Origin: Streptomyces katrae
GTDB lineage: Bacteria; Actinomycetota; Actinomycetes; Streptomycetales; Streptomycetaceae
Direction: 5' to 3'
NCBI RefSeq assembly: GCF_000966975.1
Contig: NZ_JZWV01000098.1
Location: forward strand, 1 to 14,007
Length of the DNA: 14,007 nt
The first letter of the stretch is position 1; every line of letters begins with the position of its first letter. Shown here piece by piece: positions 1 through 7,433 of the stretch. Below the pieces are notes generated by a model that was not told the origin of the DNA, made no database searches, and saw only the letters and a program-made list of their open reading frames with translations. The position numbers and the translations under genes were made by a program.

Positions 1-780
1 CCAGCCGGCTGGGAGATAGACGTCCGCTTCCGGCCGGCCCGGCAGGTCGCCGGGGACTTCTACGACGTCTTCGAGATCTCCCGGGGACGCAGACTGGCCC
101 TCGTGGTCGCCGACGTCTGCGACAAGGGAGTGGGCGCCGCCCTCTTCATGGCGCTCATCCGCTCCCTGCTGCGCCACACCGCCGAGAACAGCGGCCTGCA
201 GCACCTGATGGCCGCGGGCCGCACCGGCGGCAGCCGGCGCACCCCGGTGGTCGGCGCCACCCCGCTGCTCAACGCGGTCACCGCCACCAACGGCTACCTC
301 ACCCGCAACCACCTCAGGCAGGGCTACTTCGCCACCCTCTTCTTCGGGGTCCTGGACCCCCACACCGGCAGCCTCGTCTACATCAACGGCGGCCACAACC
401 CGCCGCTGCTGCTCTCCGGCGACGGCTCCGGCACCCGGACCCTGGAGGTCACGGGACCCGCGGTCGGGGTCCTGCCCGACTGCGTCTACACCCTCGGCTA
501 CGCCCAGCTCGACCCGGGCGACACCCTGTTCGTCTTCACCGACGGAGTGCCCGAGGCGCGCTGCCCCGAAGGCGACTTCCTCGGTGACGACAGGATGCTC
601 GAACTGCTCGCCGGCCCCCCGGCGAGCGGCCGGGACGTGGTCGACCTGATGGACCGGGCGGTGCGCGAGCACACCGGCACCGCCGAACAGCACGACGACG
701 TCACCATGCTGGCCCTGCACCGGCCACGTGCGGCGCGGGGGCCGCATGCGGACGGTACGGGCTACCGGGTGGTGGCGTGA
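1..780 (+). CDS. SpoIIE/PP2C-family serine phosphatase, C-terminal part (5' truncated by window)
   Basis: The reading frame is open from base 1, so the gene starts upstream and only its catalytic domain is visible (259 residues). Metal-binding PP2C/SpoIIE motifs are present in order: GDFYD (bases 52-66), ADVCDKGVGAALFMA (from about 106), NGGHNPPLLL (about 385), FTDGVPEAR (about 535) and HDDVTMLAL near the C-terminus. The domain should therefore be an active Mn/Mg-dependent Ser/Thr phosphatase. In the RsbU/SpoIIE family such enzymes dephosphorylate STAS anti-anti-sigma factors or related partners, usually under control of an N-terminal GAF, PAS or HAMP sensor; that part is outside the window. 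No STAS or anti-sigma kinase gene is visible here. The stop TGA (778-780) overlaps the start of the next gene, a MinD-like ATPase, so the two are probably translated together. The family call is secure; the target is unknown. Confidence 0.93.
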   Translation, partial: PAGWEIDVRFRPARQVAGDFYDVFEISRGRRLALVVADVCDKGVGAALFMALIRSLLRHTAENSGLQHLMAAGRTGGSRRTPVVGATPLLNAVTATNGYLTRNHLRQGYFATLFFGVLDPHTGSLVYINGGHNPPLLLSGDGSGTRTLEVTGPAVGVLPDCVYTLGYAQLDPGDTLFVFTDGVPEARCPEGDFLGDDRMLELLAGPPASGRDVVDLMDRAVREHTGTAEQHDDVTMLALHRPRAARGPHADGTGYRVVA

Positions 781-1526
781 TGACCCGGACCATCGTGGTG
801 CACTCGCACCGCGGCGGCACCGGGAAGTCCTCGGTGCTGGCCAATCTGGCGCTGCTGCTGGCAGCCGCCGGAAGGCGGGTCGGGGTGGTCGACACGGACC
901 TCCAGTCGCCCACCCTGGACCTGCTGTTCGGGGTGGCACCGGGCGCCGGCTCGCTGGCCGACTACCTGCTCGGCCGCTGCGAGATCGAGGCCGCCGCCCG
1001 GCGGACCTCGGTACCCGGCCTGTACGTCGTACCGGCCCGGACCGGGACGGCGGCCCTGCGGGAGCTGATGGCCACCGGGTACGACGTCGGACTGCTCCCG
1101 GAGGGCTTCGAGCGGCTGGCCCACAGCCATGCGCTGGACGTCCTGCTGCTCGACACGCACGCCGGCCTCAACAACGAGTCGGTGACCGCCATGGGCAGCG
1201 CCGACGTCGTACTGATCATGACCAGGGCGGACCGCATCGACCTCTCCGGGGTCGAGGAGACCATCGCCCTCGCCGGGCGGCTGGCCTGCCGGCGCGCCCT
1301 CGTCCTGAGCATGGCGCCCGAGGGCGTCGATCACGAAGCCGTCCGCCGGCGCGCCGAGGAGGTATACGGCACCCCCCTGGCCGGAATCCTCCCGTACGTA
1401 CCGGAAATGGCGGCCCTCTACGGTGAACGCATATTCGCCGAGGCGTTCCCCGACCACCCCCTGGTCGGTGAATTCCGCACGATCCTCACGGCGTTGGACG
1501 CACGTGACGAAGTATCGCGGGCCTGA
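780..1526 (+). CDS. MinD/ParA-like P-loop ATPase
   Basis: This is a 248-residue cytoplasmic ATPase of the SIMIBI/MinD class. Near the N-terminus is a deviant Walker A, RGGTGKSS (residues 11-18), followed by VVDTDLQSP (switch I region) and LLLDTHAGLNNES (Walker B/switch II). The signature lysine of the usual KGGxGK motif is Arg11 here, while the P-loop lysine (Lys16) is kept. The C-terminus shows no obvious MinD-type amphipathic membrane helix, so cell-division placement is not implied. The start could be ATG 780, giving a TGATG junction with the phosphatase stop, or GTG 777 one codon earlier; neither has a strong ribosome-binding site, consistent with coupling. The pairing with a SpoIIE phosphatase suggests a nucleotide-dependent partner in a signalling switch; this is inference. 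Codon use becomes less GC-rich over the last 150 bases. Confidence 0.85.
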   Translation: MTRTIVVHSHRGGTGKSSVLANLALLLAAAGRRVGVVDTDLQSPTLDLLFGVAPGAGSLADYLLGRCEIEAAARRTSVPGLYVVPARTGTAALRELMATGYDVGLLPEGFERLAHSHALDVLLLDTHAGLNNESVTAMGSADVVLIMTRADRIDLSGVEETIALAGRLACRRALVLSMAPEGVDHEAVRRRAEEVYGTPLAGILPYVPEMAALYGERIFAEAFPDHPLVGEFRTILTALDARDEVSRA

Positions 1527-1538
1527 CGTCGCCCCCTT

Positions 1539-1560
1539 ACGCGCCCCCAGAGGGGCGTGT
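1539..1560 (+). terminator. Hairpin after the ATPase gene, possible terminator
   Basis: ACGCGCCCC (1539-1547) pairs with GGGGCGTGT (1552-1560) over 9 bp, including one G-U pair, around the 4-nt loop CAGA. It begins 12 nt after the ATPase stop and ends 35 nt before the next start. There is no T-tract, but actinomycete terminators often lack one. It plausibly separates the phosphatase/ATPase pair from the downstream operon. It could instead be a leader structure of that operon. Confidence 0.5.
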
Positions 1561-1583
1561 TGAATCGGCAGCGAATCCAGAAC

Positions 1584-1590
1584 AAGGAGA
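1584..1590 (+). promoter_or_regulatory. Ribosome-binding site fixing the DJ-1-like start
   Basis: AAGGAGA lies 5 nt before ATG 1596. It favours this start over the in-frame GTG at 1557, which would add 13 poorly conserved-looking residues and would lie inside the hairpin. No convincing -10/-35 pair was recognised in 1527-1583. Confidence 0.75.
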
Positions 1591-1595
1591 GAATC

Positions 1596-2336
1596 ATGAG
1601 GATTCTCGTCGTCTTGACGGCAAAGGCCACCCTCCACCTCCTGGACGGGGAGCAGCACCCCTCCGGCTTCTGGGCCGAGGAATTCGTGGTCCCCTACACC
1701 CTCTTCCAGGCCGCCGGCCACACCGTCGACGTGGCGACGATCGGGGGCGCCACCCCCACGGTCGACCAGACCAGCATCGACCCCCAGTTCCTGCAGTACG
1801 TGCGCCCGGCGGGCTCGCCCGACGAGGACGCCGCCAACGCGGCCGAGTACGTGCGCGTCATCGAGCAGGCCCCCCAGCTCCGCAGCCCCCTCGCCATCGA
1901 GTCCCTCGGCGAGAAGGACGTCGCCGGATACGACGCCCTCTACATCAGCGGCGGCCACGGGGCCATCGGCGACCTGCCGAAGTCCGACGAACTGGCACAG
2001 GTGCTGCGCTGGGCCATCGCCCAGGACAAGCCGATCGCCACCGTCTGCCACGGCCACACCTCCCTCCTCGCCCTGCGCGACGGAGAGGGCCGCTGGCCCT
2101 TCGAGGGATACCGGATGACGGCGTTCTCGCACGAGGAGGAACTGGTCACCAACATGGCCGGCCGGCTCCCCCTGATCCTGGAGGCCGAGCTGACCAGACT
2201 CGGCGCCCGCTACGAGAAGGCCGACGCGATCTGGGACTCCCACGTCGTCGTCGACCGCAAGCTCACCACCGGCCAGAACCCCTACTCCTCCAAGGCCCTT
2301 GCCGAGACGTTCCTGCGGCAGCTCGACAAGGCCTAG
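1596..2336 (+). CDS. DJ-1/PfpI (Hsp31-like) family protein, type 1 glutamine amidotransferase fold
   Basis: The 246-residue protein matches the Hsp31-like branch of the DJ-1/PfpI superfamily. An acidic pair sits at Glu28-Glu29 within FWAEEFVVPYTLF. SGGHG (118-122) is followed by DLP, and the nucleophile elbow is TVCHGH, with Cys151 next to His152. Members of this family have been reported as holding chaperones, glyoxalase III (methylglyoxal to lactate) or protein/nucleotide deglycases; the sequence cannot choose between these. No signal peptide is visible, so it should act in the cytoplasm. It is the first gene of the long downstream run, and 26 nt separate it from the aldehyde dehydrogenase gene, which supports a role in handling reactive carbonyls. 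The start is set by a good ribosome-binding site at 1584-1590. Confidence 0.88.
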   Translation: MRILVVLTAKATLHLLDGEQHPSGFWAEEFVVPYTLFQAAGHTVDVATIGGATPTVDQTSIDPQFLQYVRPAGSPDEDAANAAEYVRVIEQAPQLRSPLAIESLGEKDVAGYDALYISGGHGAIGDLPKSDELAQVLRWAIAQDKPIATVCHGHTSLLALRDGEGRWPFEGYRMTAFSHEEELVTNMAGRLPLILEAELTRLGARYEKADAIWDSHVVVDRKLTTGQNPYSSKALAETFLRQLDKA

Positions 2337-2362
2337 TCCCCGCGACACCGGAAGGTGCAGCC

Positions 2363-3847
2363 ATGACCAAGCGCGAGCTCAGCGGCCACCCCCTGGCCCA
2401 TCCCGGGAAGCTGTTCATCGGCGGCCAGTGGGTCCCGGCCCGGGACGGCCGTACGGAACCGGACATCAGCCCGATCGACGGACAGGAGATCGTACCGGTG
2501 GCCCAGGCCGCCGCGACCGACGCGGACGCGGCCGTCGCGGCCGCCCGCACGGCGTACGAGGAGGGCCCGTGGAGCAGGCTGTCCGCCCAGGAGCGCGCGC
2601 TGCGGCTGAACCGGGTCGGTGAGCTGATCGAACGGGACCTGGAGGAGATCGCCCTCCTGGAGACGGTGGACATGGGCAAACCGTTCGCCTTCTCCAGCAC
2701 CGTCGACGCACCCATGGCCGCCCAGCTGATGCACTACTACGCGGGCGCGGTCACCCGGGTCGACGGCTCCTCCAGGGCTCCCGCCGGCGGTCAGCTCGCC
2801 TACACCCTGCGCGAGCCGCTGGGCGTGGTCTGCGCCATCACCCCGTTCAACTTCCCGCTGCTGCTGTCGATGACCAAGATCGCCCCGGCCCTCGCGGCCG
2901 GGAACACGGTCGTCCACAAGCCCTCCCCGGCCACCCCGCTCACCGCCCTGAAGATCGCCGAGCTGTTCCAGGAGGCGGAGATACCCGACGGGGTGCTGAA
3001 CGTCGTCACCGGCCCCGGCGTGGAGCTGGGGGAGACCCTCACGGGCCACCCCGGCATCGACAAGATCGCCTTCACCGGCTCCACCGCCGTCGGCCAGTCG
3101 ATCATCCGCAAGTCGGCCGGCACCCTGAAGAAGGTGACGATGGAACTCGGCGGCAAATCCGCCAACATCGTCTTCGCCGACGCCGACCTCGACGCCGCCG
3201 AGGAACTCGCCTTCTTCGGCATCTACTACAACAAGGGCGAGATCTGCACGGCCGGCTCCCGGCTGCTGCTCCAGCGCCCCATCCACGACGAACTCGTCGA
3301 ACGCCTGGTCCGCCGGGCCGCAGCCCTCAAGCCCGGCGACCCGCGCGACCCACAGACCCTCTTCGGGCCGCTGGCCCACCGCGCCCAGTTCGACAAGGTC
3401 AGCTCCTACATCGAGGTGGGCGAGAAGGAAGGCGCCCTGCTGCGCACCGGCGGCACCGGCTGGACCCCCGAGGGTGCCTCCAGCCAGGGCCTGTACTTCC
3501 TGCCCACCGTCTTCACCGGCGTGGACAACGGGATGCGGATCGCCCAGGAGGAGATCTTCGGCCCCGTCCTGTCGATCATCCCCTTCGACACGGAGGAGGA
3601 CGCCGTACGCATCGCCAACGACAGCGCGTACGGCCTCGCCGCCGGGGTCCACACCAAGGACCTGCGCCGGGCCCACCGGGTCGCCTCGCAGATCAAGGCG
3701 GGCACCGTCTGGGTCAACTGCTACAACCAGTACGACCCCTCCGTCCCCTACGGCGGTTACAAGGCCTCCGGCTACGGCCGCGAGTGCGGCCCCGAGTCCC
3801 TGGAGAGCTACACCCAGACCAAGTCGGTCTGGATCGGCATGGACTGA
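2363..3847 (+). CDS. NAD(P)-dependent aldehyde dehydrogenase
   Basis: The 494-residue length is typical of the ALDH superfamily, which oxidises aldehydes to carboxylic acids. All core elements are visible: TPFNFP with the oxyanion Asn163, the cofactor-binding FTGSTAVG, MELGGKS with general-base Glu261, the catalytic Cys295 in NKGEICTAGSR, and EEIFGPVLS in the C-terminal third. The ending, with PYGGYKASGYGRE followed by YTQTKSVWI, resembles betaine/phenylacetaldehyde/retinal-type ALDHs, but the substrate cannot be read from sequence. A ribosome-binding site GGAAGG (2350-2355) precedes ATG 2363. The neighbours (DJ-1-like protein, a molybdenum hydroxylase that could also oxidise aldehydes, and an exporter) suggest an aldehyde-handling operon. 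The protein is intact and cytoplasmic. Confidence 0.95.
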   Translation: MTKRELSGHPLAHPGKLFIGGQWVPARDGRTEPDISPIDGQEIVPVAQAAATDADAAVAAARTAYEEGPWSRLSAQERALRLNRVGELIERDLEEIALLETVDMGKPFAFSSTVDAPMAAQLMHYYAGAVTRVDGSSRAPAGGQLAYTLREPLGVVCAITPFNFPLLLSMTKIAPALAAGNTVVHKPSPATPLTALKIAELFQEAEIPDGVLNVVTGPGVELGETLTGHPGIDKIAFTGSTAVGQSIIRKSAGTLKKVTMELGGKSANIVFADADLDAAEELAFFGIYYNKGEICTAGSRLLLQRPIHDELVERLVRRAAALKPGDPRDPQTLFGPLAHRAQFDKVSSYIEVGEKEGALLRTGGTGWTPEGASSQGLYFLPTVFTGVDNGMRIAQEEIFGPVLSIIPFDTEEDAVRIANDSAYGLAAGVHTKDLRRAHRVASQIKAGTVWVNCYNQYDPSVPYGGYKASGYGRECGPESLESYTQTKSVWIGMD

Positions 3848-3858
3848 ACGGACCCGAC

Positions 3859-3875
3859 GTCCGGCACCGCCGGAC
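3859..3875 (+). other. Short perfect hairpin in the ALDH to F420-reductase-like gap
   Basis: GTCCGGC (3859-3865) and GCCGGAC (3869-3875) form a 7-bp stem with a 3-nt loop inside the 48-nt gap. There is no T-tract. It could be a processing or partial-attenuation site tuning expression between the first two and the later genes of the operon, or it may have no role. Confidence 0.3.
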
Positions 3876-3895
3876 CGAGCGATCGAGGAGCATCG

Positions 3896-4504
3896 ATGCG
3901 GACAGGCGTCATCGGCACCGGGCGGATCGGCTCGACCCTCGCGAGGATCCTGGTGGCCGCGGGCCACGAGGTGGTCCTCGCCAACGCCACCGGGCCGGAG
4001 TCACTCGCCCCCCTGCTGGCCGAACTGGGCCCCGCCGCCGGAGCGGCGCGGCCCGTCGAGGCCGCCGGCCGGGCCGACCTCCTGGTGCTGATGGTGCCGT
4101 ACGCGAGCGTGCGCGGGCTGCTGCCCCCGCACGTCGTGCAGGACAAGGTGCTGGTGGACGCCACCAACGCGTTCAGCGGCCCCGGCACCCCCGCCGACCT
4201 GGGCGGGCGCGGCTCCAGCGAGCTCGTCGCCGACTGGTACCCCGGTGCCCGGGTCGTGAAATCCCTGAACACCATGCATTACGAAACGCTCGCCGTCGCC
4301 GGAAAAGCGGCAGGGGAACGCCTCGCCCATTACACGGCGGGCGACGACCCGAAGGCGAAGGAAATAGTCGCGGGAATCATCACCGATCTCGGATTCGCCG
4401 CCGTCGACACCGGACCGCTGCACTCCGGAGGAATTCTGCAGCAGCCCGGCGGCCCCCTCTTCAACCGGTCGCTCACGGAAGCGCAGGCGCTCGCATGGAT
4501 CTGA
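3896..4504 (+). CDS. NADPH:F420 oxidoreductase-like Rossmann protein
   Basis: This 202-residue protein starts with a dinucleotide-binding fold: GVIGTGRIGSTLA gives the GxGxxG motif at residues 7-12. It continues with features of the F420_oxidored/Fno-like family: GPESL after the second strand, a VVKSLNTMHYE segment, GDDPKAKEIV, and a C-terminal GPLHSGGILQQPGGPLF. Fno enzymes move hydride between NADP and coenzyme F420. The segment after strand 2 is NATGP (residues 30-34), where this family commonly has N-S-R-G-P, so the residues expected to hold the NADP 2'-phosphate are replaced; cofactor preference is uncertain. A ribosome-binding site GAGGAG lies about 6 nt before ATG 3896. The last 10 bp overlap the [2Fe-2S] subunit gene, so it is coupled to the molybdenum enzyme. 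Codon use near the 3' end is less GC-rich than elsewhere. Confidence 0.8.
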   Translation: MRTGVIGTGRIGSTLARILVAAGHEVVLANATGPESLAPLLAELGPAAGAARPVEAAGRADLLVLMVPYASVRGLLPPHVVQDKVLVDATNAFSGPGTPADLGGRGSSELVADWYPGARVVKSLNTMHYETLAVAGKAAGERLAHYTAGDDPKAKEIVAGIITDLGFAAVDTGPLHSGGILQQPGGPLFNRSLTEAQALAWI

Positions 4505-5025
4505 CACCCGCCCCCACCCTGACCCTCCACGTCAACGGAAGACCCGAGGAGTTCGCGGCACGGCCGAGCGAACTCCTCGTGGAACGGCTCCGCGACGGAC
4601 TCGGGCTGACCGGCACCAAGGTCGGCTGCGACACCGGCCAGTGCGGGACCTGCGTGGTCCGCCTGGACGGCAGGTCCGTCAAGAGCTGCCTGGTGCTCAC
4701 CGCCTCCGCCGCCGGCTCGGAGGTCACCACCATCGAGGGGGTGTCCGAACGGGGCGGCGAGCTGACCGGTCTCCAGGAGGCCCTGCGCCAGGAGCACGGC
4801 ACCCAGTGCGGGTTCTGCACCCCCGGCATGGTCATGGCCCTCGGCGAACTCGTCGAGAACACCGCCGCCGGAACGGCGCCCACCGAGCCCGAGATCCGCG
4901 AGTGGCTCACCGGCAACCTGTGCCGCTGCACCGGCTACCACAGCGTCGTCCGCGGCGTGCAGCGCGCCTGCGCCGCACCGGCGGATCCGGCCGTAACCGC
5001 CGTTCCCGCGGCCGAGGGGCGGTGA
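4495..5025 (+). CDS. [2Fe-2S] subunit of a molybdenum hydroxylase (xanthine dehydrogenase/CoxS family)
   Basis: This is the 176-residue small subunit, which carries electrons from the Mo centre to FAD. The N-terminal plant-ferredoxin domain has cluster ligands Cys45, Cys50, Cys53 (in GCDTGQCGTC) and Cys65. The C-terminal helical domain has Cys105 and Cys108 (QCGFCTPGM) plus Cys143 and Cys145 (NLCRCTGY). All eight ligands are present, so both clusters should form. The in-frame region upstream is open for a long way, but ATG 4495 gives the expected start (MDLTP, then a ferredoxin strand) and overlaps the previous gene by 10 bp. The C-terminal tail of about 20 residues rich in Ala and Pro is ordinary. 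Order small-large-medium with the next two genes makes a complete three-subunit enzyme. Confidence 0.95.
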   Translation: MDLTPAPTLTLHVNGRPEEFAARPSELLVERLRDGLGLTGTKVGCDTGQCGTCVVRLDGRSVKSCLVLTASAAGSEVTTIEGVSERGGELTGLQEALRQEHGTQCGFCTPGMVMALGELVENTAAGTAPTEPEIREWLTGNLCRCTGYHSVVRGVQRACAAPADPAVTAVPAAEGR

Positions 5026-5030
5026 GGGGG

Positions 5031-7433
5031 ATGACCAGCGTGACGGGGGAGAGCACCACCGCAGGCGGCGTCCTCGGACAGCCGCTCGACAGCCGGGAGG
5101 ACCCGCAACTGCTGCGCGGCGAGGCCGTGTACGTGGCGGACATCGACCTGCCCGGCACCGCCCACATGGCCATCCTCGGCAGCCCGGTCGCCCACGCCAG
5201 GATCCTGTCCATCGACACCTCGGCGGCCGAGCGGCTGCCCGGCGTCCTGAAGGTGGCCACCGCCGCCGACTTCACCGACGTCATGCCGCTGCCCTGCATC
5301 TGGATACCCGGCGGGGTGGAGAGCCACTTCCCGCCCCACCCCTACGGACTGCCCGGCGCCCGCCCGGTCCTCACCGGCGACACCGTCCGCCACGTCGGCG
5401 ACCCGATCGCCGTGGCCGTCGCCGAGACCCCGCGCCAGGCCGCCGCCGCCCTCGCCGCGATCAGCGTGGAGTACGAGCCGCTGCCCGTGGTCACCCGGGC
5501 CGACGAGGCCCTCGCCGAGGGCGCGCCGCAGCTGCACGAGGCCGTCCCCGGGAACCTCAACGCGTACTGGACCTGCGGCGACCAGGAACGCACCGACTCG
5601 GCCATCGCCCGCGCCGAGGTCACCGTGGAGCTGGACCTCGTCAACCAGCGCACCATCAACAGCCCCATCGAACCGCGCGGGGCCGTCGGCGACTACAACG
5701 CCGCCACCGGCGAGTACACCCTCTACGCCTCCACCCAGGGCCCGCACAATCACCGGTTCCTGCTCTCCGCGCTGGTCCTCGGCATCCCCTTCAACAAGCT
5801 CAGGGTGATCGCCCCGACCGTCGGCGGCAGCTTCGGCACCAAGGGCTACCTCTACCCCGACATGGCGCTGGTCCTGCTGCTCTCCAAGGCGCTCGGCCGG
5901 CCCGTCAAATGGGTCGACACCCGCACCGGGCTGATGAACTCCACCGTCCAGGGCCGCGACCACCGCCAGCACGTCACCCTCGCCGGCACCCGCGACGGCC
6001 GGATCACCGCCGTGCGCTGCACCAGCTACGCCAACCTCGGCGCCTACCCCTCCACCATCGGCCCCGGCGTCGCCACCGCCCTGATGGGCCGCTCCATCAC
6101 CGGCATGTACGAGATCCCCGCCGCCTTCTGCGAGGTGTACGCGGCCTTCACCAACACGGTCTCCCTCGGCGCCCAGCGCGGCAGCGGACGCGCCGAGGCC
6201 GCCTTCCTGATGGAACGCCTCGTCGACCGGTACGCCGCCGAGATCGGCATGGACCCGGCGGAGGTCCGCCGCAGGAACCTGGTGCCGAAGGAGAAGTTCC
6301 CGTACGACAACGGCCTCGGCTGGACCTACGACTCCGGGAACTACGCGCCCAACTTCGAACGGGCCCTGGAACTGGCCGGCTACGCCGACATGCCCGCCCG
6401 CAAGGCCGCCGCCCGCGCCCGCGGCAAGCGCCTGGGCGTCGGCATCGCCACCTACGTGGCCATCTGTGGTGTCGGCCCCTCCACCCGGATGTCCAAGGAG
6501 GGCATGCTCGGCGGCACCTGGGAGAGCGCCAACATCCGCGTCCACCCCACCGGCGAGGTCACCGTCACCGTCGGCTCCGCCTCCACCGGCCAGAGCCACG
6601 GCACCGTCTTCGCGATGGTCGCCGCCGACGAACTCGGCATCGACCCGGCGCAGGTCCAGGTGTACGAGGGGGACACGCTCAAGGCCCCGTACGGGCAGGG
6701 CACCTACGGCTCCCGCTCGTACAGCATGGCCGCCCCCGCCGTCGCCCTCACCGCCCGCAAGATCAAGGCCAAACTGATCCGGGCCGGGGCCGTCTTCCTG
6801 AACGTCCCCGAGGACAAGGTCGTCTACGAGAACGGCGGCGTCCACGAGGCCGGCAACCCGGAGAACGCCAAGACCTTCTCCGAGCTGGCCATGGCGATGT
6901 GGTACGGCTGGGGACTGCCCCCCGAGATCGAGCCGGCCCTGGACGAGACCACCCACTTCGACCCGCCGGACTTCAACTACCCCTTCGGCACGCACGTCGC
7001 GGTCGTCGAGATCGACGAACTCACCGGCGAGACCGAGGTGGTCGACTACACCGCCGTGGACGACGCCGGGAACATCGGCAACCCGAAGATCGTCAACGGC
7101 CAGATCGAGGGAAGCATCGTGCACGGCCTGGGACAGGCCCTGATGGAAGCCGCCGAGTACGACGAGAACGGCATCCTGCTCAGTTCCGACCTGACCCACT
7201 ACGCCCTGCCCCGCGCGGCCGACGTGCCCCTGTTCACCCTCGACCGGACCGTCACCCCCTCCCCGCACAACCCGCTCGGCGCCAAGGGCGCCGGCGAGAT
7301 CGCCACCGTGCCGCCCGCCGCCGCCGTCGTGAACGCGGTCGTCGACGCCCTCGCCGACCTGGGCGTCCAGCACATCGACATGCCGCTGACCCCCGAGAAG
7401 GTCTGGCGCGTACTGGAAGGAGGGGCCCGGTGA
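5031..7433 (+). CDS. Molybdopterin-binding catalytic subunit of a xanthine dehydrogenase/aldehyde oxidase-family enzyme
   Basis: The 800-residue large subunit has the usual two-part layout: an N-terminal Ald_Xan_dh_C-like a/b domain (about 20-150) followed by the Mo-cofactor-binding region. Visible cofactor and active-site elements are GGSFG (265-269), AQRGSGR (381-387), STGQSHGT with Gln521, and GAKGAGE with the catalytic glutamate Glu756. The loop AQRGSGR lacks the cysteine of the AYRCSFR loop of form I CO dehydrogenase, so this is not a classical CO-oxidising CoxL; an aldehyde, purine or N-heterocycle is more likely. ATG 5031 follows a GAGGGGG-type ribosome-binding site and lies 5 nt after the small-subunit stop, although the frame is open further upstream. 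The stop overlaps the FAD-subunit start by 4 nt. The enzyme is probably cytoplasmic, as no Tat signal is seen. Confidence 0.94.
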   Translation: MTSVTGESTTAGGVLGQPLDSREDPQLLRGEAVYVADIDLPGTAHMAILGSPVAHARILSIDTSAAERLPGVLKVATAADFTDVMPLPCIWIPGGVESHFPPHPYGLPGARPVLTGDTVRHVGDPIAVAVAETPRQAAAALAAISVEYEPLPVVTRADEALAEGAPQLHEAVPGNLNAYWTCGDQERTDSAIARAEVTVELDLVNQRTINSPIEPRGAVGDYNAATGEYTLYASTQGPHNHRFLLSALVLGIPFNKLRVIAPTVGGSFGTKGYLYPDMALVLLLSKALGRPVKWVDTRTGLMNSTVQGRDHRQHVTLAGTRDGRITAVRCTSYANLGAYPSTIGPGVATALMGRSITGMYEIPAAFCEVYAAFTNTVSLGAQRGSGRAEAAFLMERLVDRYAAEIGMDPAEVRRRNLVPKEKFPYDNGLGWTYDSGNYAPNFERALELAGYADMPARKAAARARGKRLGVGIATYVAICGVGPSTRMSKEGMLGGTWESANIRVHPTGEVTVTVGSASTGQSHGTVFAMVAADELGIDPAQVQVYEGDTLKAPYGQGTYGSRSYSMAAPAVALTARKIKAKLIRAGAVFLNVPEDKVVYENGGVHEAGNPENAKTFSELAMAMWYGWGLPPEIEPALDETTHFDPPDFNYPFGTHVAVVEIDELTGETEVVDYTAVDDAGNIGNPKIVNGQIEGSIVHGLGQALMEAAEYDENGILLSSDLTHYALPRAADVPLFTLDRTVTPSPHNPLGAKGAGEIATVPPAAAVVNAVVDALADLGVQHIDMPLTPEKVWRVLEGGAR
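7417..7423 (+). promoter_or_regulatory. Ribosome-binding site for the FAD subunit
   Basis: AAGGAGG, a near-consensus Shine-Dalgarno sequence, lies inside the end of the large-subunit gene, 6 nt before GTG 7430. It fixes the GTG start and the GTGA overlap. Confidence 0.8.

Noticed and set aside
3890..3899. 10-bp palindrome GCATCGATGC over the start codon of the F420-reductase-like gene
   Set aside because: It is short, single, and expected by chance at this size; there is no second half-site to suggest an operator.
762..7373. Very long minus-strand open frames (for example 762-2348, 2333-3967, 4935-7373)
   Set aside because: They mirror well-supported + strand genes. Their Gly/Val/Asp-rich translations show no motifs, as expected from antisense frames in GC-rich DNA.
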